NCBI GenBank assembly: GCA_964463985.1
Contig: CAYXEK010000110.1
Location: 1 to 12,157, forward strand
Source: JAXGPF01 sp964463985
Lineage (GTDB): Bacteria; Verrucomicrobiota; Kiritimatiellia; JAAZAB01
Direction of reading: 5' to 3'
DNA: 12,157 bases
Shown: positions 7,080 through 12,157 of the stretch, piece by piece
Layout: each line of letters starts with the position of its first letter
Numbering within the stretch: position 1 is the first letter of the stretch
Program-made: the position numbers and the translations under genes
The notes under the pieces: generated by a model
Seen by the model: only the letters and a program-made list of their open reading frames with translations
Told to the model about the DNA's origin: nothing
The model's database searches: none

Positions 7080-8552
7080 ATGCGTAAATCAACATGTTTC
7101 TTTTTTGCGATGATGCTGATTGCGGCGCAGGGCCTGGCGGTCACGCGCTATGTTTCATTAGCCGGAACCAATGATACCGCGGGAGGCTTCACCAATTGGG
7201 CCGGCGCGGCCACCACTATCCAGGCGGCCATCTCCGCCAGCATTGCCGGCGACTGGATCTGGGTCAGCAACGGCACGTATGAAGCCGGCGTAACCCCCTG
7301 GCCGTCCATGGGCGATAATCGCATTGCCATTACCACCGCCGTGACCATTGCCGCATGGGATGACGACCGGGCCGCAACCATCATCAAGGGCGGGACGGAT
7401 GTCAGGCCGGTATTTATGACAGACTATGTGACTTTGTCGGGATTTACCATCACCAATGGAAATTTAACGGCCAATAACGGAGGAGGCATCAGAGGCCATG
7501 GCGTTAATTCGGTTGTTTCCAATTGCCTGGTCATCGGCAATGCGGCCAGCGGTTCCGGCGGCGGGGTGTATTCGGTGGGGCATCTGGTTGATTGCGATAT
7601 CGTCAATAATACCGCCGCCCATGGCGGCGGCATCGCCGCGAATCTGACTTATGGAAGTTTGACCGTGCGATGCTGCAATGTCGTCGGCAACCATGCGACC
7701 AGTTATGCCGGCGGGGTGCGCGCTTCTTATGTGTTCGATTCGCAGATTGTCAGCAACTCCGCGGTGAGCGGCGGCGGGGGCGGATATGCCGGCAATACGG
7801 TGTATTATATGACTAATTGTGTCCTGAAATTCAATTTTTCCGATCTTTATGGCGGCGGTGCAAACCAATACAATTTGTTCAATTGCGAAGTAATCAGCAA
7901 CAGCGCGCTGAATTCCGGCGGCGGCACTTATAGTTATTACGTCCAAGGCTGCCTGATCGCCGGCAACGTTGCGACTAATGGCGGCGGGGTTTGCCGTTCT
8001 CAACTGAACCGGTGTGAAATCCGGGGAAATTTCGCCTTCGTTTCCGGCGGCGGAGTATATCTGACTGTTTTAGAGGCGATGACCAATTGCCTGGTGATCG
8101 GTAATGAGGCCGGGCAGGCGGGCGGAGTCTGGGGCAATTCCGGCGCCAGGGTGGAAAACTGCACGATTGTGGGCAACGCGGGAAGTTCCTACGGCGGGGC
8201 GCGCCATATCACCGCCTGCAACGTCATTGCCTGGAGCAATGACAGCAATGTGGGGCTTGACAACCAGTTTACGGCCGACCATTATTCGTGCGCGCCGGAA
8301 TGCACGAATGCGACCAGCATCACCGCCTCCCCGCAGTTGGCGGATTACGGGAGCGGGTATGGAACCAATCATGTCGCCGGCGATTACCGGCTGCAAAAAA
8401 CATCGCCCTGCATCAATGCCGGCACAAATCTTCCCTGGATGGCCTATGCCGTTGACCTGGACGGCCATGCCCGGCTGGACCGGTTTTCATGGCACGTTGA
8501 CATGGGCTGTTACGAATACCTGCCGCAGGGGATGCTTATGCACCTGCGGTGA
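7080..8552 (+). CDS. Secreted right-handed beta-helix protein with choice-of-anchor-Q-like C terminus
   Basis: A 490-residue protein with a clear signal peptide (MRKSTCFFFAMMLIAAQGLA, cleavage near LA-VTRYV). The mature part opens with RYVSLAGTNDTAGGFTNW and TIQAAI, typical of bacterial parallel beta-helix proteins in which a repeated coil forms an elongated exported fold. From about residue 130 to 375 there are some eleven coils of about 20-30 residues, each built on N-C-x-V/I-x-x-N followed by a GGG or GG turn (GGGIRGHG, GGGVYSVG, GGGIAANL and so on). The end (SPCINAGTNLP, DLDGHARLDR, DMGCYEYLP) matches the choice-of-anchor Q type of C-terminal domain. In that family a sorting or anchor segment usually follows, but here only about ten residues remain (QGMLMHLR). 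The role is unknown: a surface or secreted adhesin or polysaccharide-associated protein is plausible. No catalytic residues of pectate lyases are evident. Confidence 0.88.
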   Translation: MRKSTCFFFAMMLIAAQGLAVTRYVSLAGTNDTAGGFTNWAGAATTIQAAISASIAGDWIWVSNGTYEAGVTPWPSMGDNRIAITTAVTIAAWDDDRAATIIKGGTDVRPVFMTDYVTLSGFTITNGNLTANNGGGIRGHGVNSVVSNCLVIGNAASGSGGGVYSVGHLVDCDIVNNTAAHGGGIAANLTYGSLTVRCCNVVGNHATSYAGGVRASYVFDSQIVSNSAVSGGGGGYAGNTVYYMTNCVLKFNFSDLYGGGANQYNLFNCEVISNSALNSGGGTYSYYVQGCLIAGNVATNGGGVCRSQLNRCEIRGNFAFVSGGGVYLTVLEAMTNCLVIGNEAGQAGGVWGNSGARVENCTIVGNAGSSYGGARHITACNVIAWSNDSNVGLDNQFTADHYSCAPECTNATSITASPQLADYGSGYGTNHVAGDYRLQKTSPCINAGTNLPWMAYAVDLDGHARLDRFSWHVDMGCYEYLPQGMLMHLR

Positions 8553-8563
8553 ATTGAGCTTGG

Positions 8564-8579
8564 AGCGCGGCGCTTTTTT
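8564..8579 (+). terminator. Weak candidate Rho-independent terminator after the beta-helix gene
   Basis: A short stem AGCG (8564-8567) pairs with CGCT (8571-8574) across a 3-nt loop; two further G-T pairs extend it into a run of six T (8574-8579). It lies 12 bp after the stop codon. The stem is short, so this is tentative. Confidence 0.3.
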
Positions 8580-8629
8580 CCGCGGCGATGGCCGGCCGCA
8601 TTGTACCTGCATGGTCGCTTGAATAATAG

Positions 8630-8657
8630 TTGACTTTTCGGAATTTGGCAATATGAT
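8630..8657 (+). promoter_or_regulatory. Sigma70-type promoter of the toxin-antitoxin operon
   Basis: TTGACT (8630-8635) and TATGAT (8652-8657) are separated by 16 bp; each hexamer matches the consensus at 5 of 6 positions. Transcription would begin near 8664, leaving a leader of about 27 nt with AAGGAG at 8678-8683, 7 nt before the antitoxin ATG. This is one of the two clearest promoters in the window. Confidence 0.7.
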
Positions 8658-8690
8658 ACAATTTGAAATGAATGAAAAAGGAGTTATTGT

Positions 8691-8924
8691 ATGACAACCG
8701 CGAAGGTGGGGCAGCGTTATCAGGTGGTGATCCCGCGCGCGGAACGGCGCAAGCTGGGCTTGCGCCCTTTTTCGCGCGTCAACGTGGAGTGCCGCGGACG
8801 CTGTATTGTGATGTATCCGGTCACCACCAGCGGCCTGCGGGGTATCGGCCGGGAATTGAGCGATGGCCGGGACGCCACCGACTATGTCAGGCAATTACGA
8901 ACTGAATGGGGCGGCCGGCCATGA
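8691..8924 (+). CDS. vapB: VapB/AbrB-type antitoxin
   Basis: A 77-residue protein. Residues about 5-45 form a SpoVT/AbrB swapped-hairpin DNA-binding domain: VGQRYQVVIPRAERRKLGLRPFSRVNV followed by RGRCIVMYP. The C-terminal tail (about 60-77, ATDYVRQLRTEWGG) is in the position where VapB antitoxins wrap the toxin. Its role is to bind and neutralise the PIN toxin encoded next and, with it, to repress their own promoter. The start at 8691 has an ideal Shine-Dalgarno (AAGGAG, 7-nt spacer). The stop codon TGA at 8922-8924 overlaps the toxin's ATG as ATGA, the usual coupling in these pairs. The family assignment is strong; the exact subfamily is not certain. Confidence 0.87.
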   Translation: MTTAKVGQRYQVVIPRAERRKLGLRPFSRVNVECRGRCIVMYPVTTSGLRGIGRELSDGRDATDYVRQLRTEWGGRP

Positions 8925-9358
8925 AATTACCGGGGAAACTCAAAGGCTGCCGCGGCGCGGTGCTTGACACCATGTTGATTATATATCTTTTCGAGAATCA
9001 CGAAAAATATGGCGGGGTGGTGGAATGGCTGTTGCAGCGCGCGGAAGCCGGAGAATTCCAGGGACTGATAACGCCGGTTACCATGGCGGAAATTCTGGTG
9101 AAACCATTGCGCAACGGGCGCAATGATCTGGCTGACATATATCGCCAGTCTTTCGTTAACGCGGAAAACATTAAGCTATGCGCAATGACCTTTAAAACCG
9201 GCGCCATGGCCGGCGCTTTAAGAGCAAAATATGGATTGCCCCTGCCGGATATGTTCCAGGCGGCCTGTGCATTGGAACATGGCGGAGTGTTGATAACCAA
9301 TGATGTTAATCTCCGGAAAATCAGCGATATTCACGTTGTTATTTTGAGTGAAATATAA
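8921..9358 (+). CDS. vapC: VapC-type PIN-domain toxin (ribonuclease)
   Basis: A 145-residue PIN-domain protein. The acidic metal-binding residues are in place: D16 (VLDTMLIIYLFE), E57 (TMAEIL), D110 (LPDMFQAACAL) and the late TND pair (N127, D128 in LITNDVNL). PIN toxins use Mg or Mn ions held by these acids to cut RNA, often tRNA or the rRNA sarcin-ricin loop, and stop translation until antitoxin returns. The length fits VapC. I chose ATG 8921, which overlaps the antitoxin stop as ATGA, rather than the in-frame ATG 8906 inside the antitoxin. All catalytic acids are intact, so the toxin is likely active. Only 2 bp separate its stop from the zinc deacylase gene, so that gene probably shares the transcript. 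Confidence 0.9.
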   Translation: MKLPGKLKGCRGAVLDTMLIIYLFENHEKYGGVVEWLLQRAEAGEFQGLITPVTMAEILVKPLRNGRNDLADIYRQSFVNAENIKLCAMTFKTGAMAGALRAKYGLPLPDMFQAACALEHGGVLITNDVNLRKISDIHVVILSEI

Positions 9359-9360
9359 TC

Positions 9361-10371
9361 ATGAATGCTTTAAAAATCAAATCCATCACGGCCGCTGAAT
9401 CCGACGGCGCGGAATATAAAATCCCATATTGCGAAATAGACTCCGGCCGCCCGGGTCCGTGCGTGCTGGTTACCGCCGCCCTGCACGGCACGGAATTGCA
9501 CGGCACGGAAGTCATCCGGCGGCTGATGCCGGCGCTCCGCCGCCGGCTGGCGCGCGGCCGTTGCCTGCTGCTGCCGTTTGCCAACCTGCGCGCGATCCAG
9601 AAGCATCAGCCGCATATTGACTACGAGATCGGCCGCGTTTACTCCCGCGACCGGGCCAACAACATCAACGGAACCTGGCCGGGCGATCCCGCCGGCACCA
9701 GCGCGCAGCGCGCGTCGTTTGCGATCAAAAACGCCCTGGTGGACCAGGCCACCCATAATATTGACCTGCATTCCTGGAACCACACCTGGGCGGCCGGCGT
9801 GCTGGCGCGTACGGGTTACGGGCCCAGCCTGCAAATGGCCAGGGCCTCGGGGATACGGTTTGCCAGCCATTCCGCGTGGATGCCGGAACGCAAAAGGCGG
9901 CCGGTGACGCCCTGCACGCTGACCTCGTATTTCAACGACACCGGCCGCGCCGCCATCTGCATCGAATTTTCAGGCCAGAACATCCTTGTGCCCGCGGAAG
10001 TGCGCCGCGGCTTGCGCGCGGTGCAAAACTGTCTCAAGCTGCTGAAGATGCTGCCGGGCCGTCCGGAGCAGGGCGATGTGCCGCAGGTGTGGACCAATGA
10101 CGCGCAGGCCATCGAAGTGGCGGCGCCCCGTGCAGGACTGTTTTTGCGTTCCGGCATCCGGCTGGCGGCGCCGGTGAAAAAAGGCGCTTTGCTGGGATGG
10201 ATTTACGATTCCGCAACCCTGCAAACCCGGGGGGTGCGCGCACCCGCCGCGGGTTATCTCCAGCGCCACGGATGCCTGCGCATAGATCCCCACAATCGCG
10301 GAGACCATCATGCCGCTACCCATCCCTACGTGGAGGAAGGCGAAACCATCGCCCGGGTTCTTGCGCCTTGA
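9361..10371 (+). CDS. Succinylglutamate desuccinylase/aspartoacylase-family (AstE/AspA-like) zinc deacylase
   Basis: A 336-residue zinc hydrolase of the M14-like AstE/AspA family, which remove acyl groups from N-acyl amino acids or related amides. Zinc ligands: H42 and E45 in LHGTE, and H137 in NIDLHSWN. Catalytic glutamate: E202 in CIEFSG. A PG-containing loop follows NNIN (NGTWPG, residues 103-108). Residues about 250-336 form the family's C-terminal beta domain (GLFLRSGIRLAAPVKKGALLG and GYLQRHGCL). Oddities: LHGTE is written twice in a row (9481-9510, 14 of 15 bases identical), and the family's NR-x-(F/W)-PG substrate-binding arginine position reads NGTWPG, so the usual carboxylate contact is missing and the substrate probably differs from N-acetylaspartate or succinylglutamate. 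There is no good Shine-Dalgarno; the start lies 2 bp after vapC, suggesting translational coupling. No signal peptide. Confidence 0.85.
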   Translation: MNALKIKSITAAESDGAEYKIPYCEIDSGRPGPCVLVTAALHGTELHGTEVIRRLMPALRRRLARGRCLLLPFANLRAIQKHQPHIDYEIGRVYSRDRANNINGTWPGDPAGTSAQRASFAIKNALVDQATHNIDLHSWNHTWAAGVLARTGYGPSLQMARASGIRFASHSAWMPERKRRPVTPCTLTSYFNDTGRAAICIEFSGQNILVPAEVRRGLRAVQNCLKLLKMLPGRPEQGDVPQVWTNDAQAIEVAAPRAGLFLRSGIRLAAPVKKGALLGWIYDSATLQTRGVRAPAAGYLQRHGCLRIDPHNRGDHHAATHPYVEEGETIARVLAP

Positions 10372-10385
10372 GCACATTTTACGAA

Positions 10386-10432
10386 GGCGGCCAAGAGCCC
10401 TTCGGCATGGCTCAGGACAAGCCTTGGCGGCC
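10386..10432. repeat. REP-like palindromic unit
   Basis: An imperfect 10-bp stem (GGCGGCCAAG at 10386-10395 with CTTGGCGGCC at 10423-10432, 9 of 10 paired) encloses an inner 5-bp stem (GAGCC at 10395-10399 with GGCTC at 10409-10413). The core CCCTTCGGCATGGCTCAGG resembles the widespread CTTCGACAAGCTCAGG-type repeats of environmental bacterial genomes. It begins 14 bp after the deacylase stop, a usual place for REP units, which can shield mRNA 3' ends or slow transcription. Confidence 0.55.
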
Positions 10433-10621
10433 CTGCCAATGAAAGATTGCCTTCAAAAATGTTCTTATTATTTGAGCCAATTGCACAAGTCCCCCCGGCG
10501 GGATTGCCCCGCGGAGACCAAGGTTATGCAAAACGCCGAGGTTGGAAGTTGCCAGAGGTTGAATCAGGTTCAACGGCGGTTTGAAGTTGGAGGTCATCCG
10601 TGCCATCCATGCCATCCGTGG

Positions 10622-10908
10622 TTATGCGAGATCGGTATCGGAATCGGTGTCGGAATCGATCCCGATAGCGATCGGGCGCATCTGCGTTTCGTTGCAGGCT
10701 TCGGAAATGAGGTTGGCCCAAACTGTGCTGCGGCTCACCCGGAGGGTTCGCCCCACCTTGCATGCCGGGTGTTCGGCCGGTGGGGCGAACCCTCCGGGTG
10801 AGCCGGGCTGTTTCTGTGTTTGGACGCTCCATGTTGTAACTGGTCGCAGATGCGCCCATAGCGATCCCGATAGCGATTTTGACGTTGTATTGTTGCTTTA
10901 TTACCTGT
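10622..10908 (+). repeat. Dispersed intergenic repeat, long copy, interrupted by a palindromic insert
   Basis: A second copy of the element at 1130-1205 in the same orientation. It starts TTATGCG (10622), has the core CGATCCCGATAGCGAT and ends in the same tail (GACGTTGTAT at 10881-10890 to TTGCTTTATTACCTGT ending 10908). Here the core occurs twice (10657-10672 and 10862-10877), flanking about 190 bp of palindromic DNA. It lies upstream of the amidotransferase-like gene, just as the short copy lies upstream of the creatininase-like gene. Confidence 0.65.
10674..10857. mobile_element. MITE-like palindromic element with terminal inverted repeats
   Basis: The ends are a perfect 13-bp inverted repeat (GGGCGCATCTGCG at 10674-10686; its complement at 10845-10857). 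Inside is a perfect 27-bp inverted repeat (10731-10757 with 10779-10805, loop 21 nt). The stretches between the two pairs are loosely complementary, so the whole 184 bp is an imperfect palindrome. A 16-bp direct repeat flanks it (10657-10672 and 10862-10877), which could be a target duplication or pre-existing repeat units. There is no transposase gene. A non-autonomous mobile element is the simplest reading, but mobility is not shown. Confidence 0.5.
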
Positions 10909-10983
10909 ATCAACCCCTTGAACCGCTGAACCTCAATTAAACTACTGCAAAGCAAAAGTGGGTTGCGGGCATACGGGGGAGAC

Positions 10984-11952
10984 ATGAATATCAGACGGAA
11001 TGAACTCAAACAGGATATCAAGCTGATCCGCAAACGCCCGGATGGCTATTACATGCCCATCTTCGCCCAGGGCGGCGGTACGAAAATTTTCTGGAGCCAT
11101 GCCGGCCGCACCCGCGCCGCGGCGGAAAATGCCGTGCGGCAGATGCACCAGCCCACGAAGCCGGCCGGCGGATTGACGCCGGCGCAGCGGCGGCGCCTGG
11201 CGGGCATGATCCGCAGGTTCCGCGCCGCGGAAACTGCCGCTTTCAACCGTCAGGACAAAATCGGTTTTTACACCGATTATCCCTGGCGCTTTTCCGGAGC
11301 CAACCGCGCCAATCCCACGGCGGAATTGTTTGACATCGCCGGATTGAACTACGAGTTCATCCAGTCGGAGCAGATCCTGGCCGGGGAGCTGAACCGTTAT
11401 GCCGCGGTTTTCTGTCCGGGCGGTTTCGGCTATTTTCTCAATGCCGCCATGGGCCGGCGTTTCCGGGACTATGTGCGCGCCGGAGGCGGCTTATTCGGGT
11501 TCTGCGCGGGCGCGTTTTTCCCGTTGAAGGATTACCTGGGCCTGTGCGATTCCACCTATGTTTACTTCCGCGAGCAGGGCTTTGCCGATGTGCTGCTGGA
11601 CCCGGACGATCCCCTGGCGCGCGGCCTGGCCGGCGCATCGGCGCGGGTATGTTACGCCCTGTATCCGCGTCCGGCATTTCTGCGGCGGTACACCGTCCGA
11701 CTGAAAATCAAGCGGTGCAATGGGCCGTTGCTGGTCCGGCGCGGCCGCGACATCGCGCCGGCGTACTTCGATTCCACGGAAAAATATTCGCCGATCATCC
11801 GCGCCGGATACGGGAAGGGGCGGGTGGTGCTGGTCAGCCCGCATCCGGACGCCGGCCTGGCCGAAATACTGAAGGCGACCGGCGAAGCCAACCTGGTGGA
11901 CACCGTCAAGCTGTTTAAAAACATCGCGCTCTTCTGCGCCGGGCGCGGGTGA
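10984..11952 (+). CDS. Class I glutamine-amidotransferase-like protein (BPL_N type)
   Basis: A 322-residue protein. Residues about 1-85 are a basic, partly helical extension of unknown role. Residues about 90-320 fit the class I glutamine amidotransferase-like fold, close to the BPL_N (biotin-protein-ligase N-terminal) group: KIGFYTDYP opens the fold, AAVFCPGGFGYFL gives the oxyanion-strand PGG, GGGLFGFCAGAFF gives the nucleophile-elbow cysteine C174, and VVLVSPHPD gives H287 with D289 in place of the more usual glutamate. This suggests an intact Cys-His-Asp set. Such proteins may hydrolyse or transfer amides; the substrate is unknown. I chose ATG 10984, which has GGGGGA at 10975-10980, over the in-frame TTG at 10963. 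It stands alone behind a long repeat region. No signal peptide is visible. Confidence 0.8.
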   Translation: MNIRRNELKQDIKLIRKRPDGYYMPIFAQGGGTKIFWSHAGRTRAAAENAVRQMHQPTKPAGGLTPAQRRRLAGMIRRFRAAETAAFNRQDKIGFYTDYPWRFSGANRANPTAELFDIAGLNYEFIQSEQILAGELNRYAAVFCPGGFGYFLNAAMGRRFRDYVRAGGGLFGFCAGAFFPLKDYLGLCDSTYVYFREQGFADVLLDPDDPLARGLAGASARVCYALYPRPAFLRRYTVRLKIKRCNGPLLVRRGRDIAPAYFDSTEKYSPIIRAGYGKGRVVLVSPHPDAGLAEILKATGEANLVDTVKLFKNIALFCAGRG

Positions 11953-12051
11953 GCGCGGATCAACGGCAGCATTCCGCGCCGGCCGCTGCCGGAAGCGTCC
12001 GATGCACAAGCCCCACCGTGCGTAATGTGCTTGGAACACCCTGAAATATGA

Positions 12052-12079
12052 TTGACTTCCCGGCCGTGCGCGGAATAAT
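12052..12079 (+). promoter_or_regulatory. Sigma70-type promoter pointing out of the right edge
   Basis: TTGACT (12052-12057), 16 bp, AATAAT (12074-12079): each hexamer matches the consensus at 5 of 6 positions. Geometry and -35 box equal those of the toxin-antitoxin promoter. It would drive a transcript starting near 12086 into sequence beyond the window. Confidence 0.55.
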
Positions 12080-12083
12080 GTCC

Positions 12084-12157
12084 GGCATCTGATTTTTGGT
12101 TTAGGCGTGTGGCATCTGCCTTCTGGTTGTCGTAGCCGCACGGTGTGCGGCATCTGA
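12084..12157 (+). repeat. Short GGCATCTG repeats and a perfect hairpin at the window edge
   Basis: GGCATCTG occurs at 12084-12091, 12111-12118 and 12149-12156. The last copy overlaps a perfect 7-bp stem, GCCGCAC (12135-12141) with GTGCGGC (12145-12151), with loop GGT. The pattern is cut by the window end; it could be the beginning of a repeat element or the leader of a gene outside. The rest of 11953-12157 holds nothing else I can name. Confidence 0.4.

Larger units (their letters stand above)
10372..10983. other. 612-bp non-coding region built of nested repeats
   Basis: Besides the REP-like unit, the long repeat and its insert, this stretch holds a GC-rich GCGGG/CCCGC hairpin near 10498-10512, GTTGAA-type inverted repeats near 10558-10574, a short tandem series of CATCCGTG/CATCCATG near 10597-10621, and a decayed outer pair (AGGTTCAACGGCGGTT near 10567 against the reverse complement of AACCGCTGAACCT near 10921). 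Open frames across it only translate repeats. I see no gene. Confidence 0.7.

Noticed and set aside
7470..8200. CRISPR-like or tandem DNA repeats in the beta-helix gene
   Set aside because: The periodicity is at protein level (N-C-x-V and GGG turns of a beta-helix) with variable unit length; there are no conserved DNA repeats with spacers.
8906..8920. Earlier ATG for the PIN toxin
   Set aside because: ATG 8921 overlaps the antitoxin stop as ATGA, the normal coupling, and the five extra residues lie before the PIN domain and add nothing to it.
10310..10940. Plus-strand open frames across the intergenic repeats
   Set aside because: They translate the palindromes and simple repeats (for example a SESVSESI-type run) and show no protein family.

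Overview
The window looks like a piece of a draft (metagenome-type) assembly: it has one run of exactly 100 Ns inside a gene. The DNA is GC-rich, with an AT-rich divergent control region near the left end. The gene content suggests a member of the PVC superphylum, most likely Lentisphaerota or Kiritimatiellota. It includes an AraC regulator beside a very large secreted glycosidase-like protein, a creatininase-like protein fused to a beta-sandwich, a GGG-rich beta-helix protein with a choice-of-anchor-Q-like C terminus, and dispersed palindromic intergenic repeats. This placement is inference from gene style; no rRNA or other phylogenetic marker is present.

Layout. 1-864 (minus) is an AraC-family regulator. 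865-1244 is a divergent control region holding four helically phased TTGCT motifs just upstream of the regulator and a hairpin repeat. 1245-2486 encodes a creatininase-family metal amidohydrolase with an extra C-terminal beta-sandwich. 2567-6880 encodes a giant exported multidomain protein (beta-sandwich, GH2-type sugar-binding jelly roll, TIM-barrel-like core, C-terminal beta domain, helices, CBM9-like tail) interrupted by the N gap at 6520-6619. 7080-8552 encodes a secreted right-handed beta-helix protein. 8691-9358 is a VapBC-type toxin-antitoxin pair with a clear promoter and an ATGA overlap, followed after 2 bp by an AstE/AspA-like zinc deacylase (9361-10371). 10372-10983 is a non-coding region of nested inverted repeats: a REP-like unit, then a longer copy of the hairpin repeat seen at 1130-1205, apparently split by a MITE-like palindrome of about 190 bp. 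10984-11952 encodes a class I glutamine-amidotransferase-like (BPL_N-type) protein. The right edge carries a good promoter and a hairpin pointing out of the window.

How they may work together. The AraC regulator, the creatininase fusion and the giant carbohydrate-active-like protein form a plausible small glycan or glycoconjugate utilisation locus: the regulator senses a ligand, the exported protein acts on a polymer, and the creatininase-like enzyme hydrolyses a cyclic or linear amide inside the cell. The substrate is not visible. The deacylase and the amidotransferase-like protein are both amide- or acyl-processing folds of unknown substrate. The beta-helix protein is probably a surface or exported protein. 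None of this is a proven pathway. The least explained parts are the creatininase/beta-sandwich fusion, the phased operator, and the nested repeat element.
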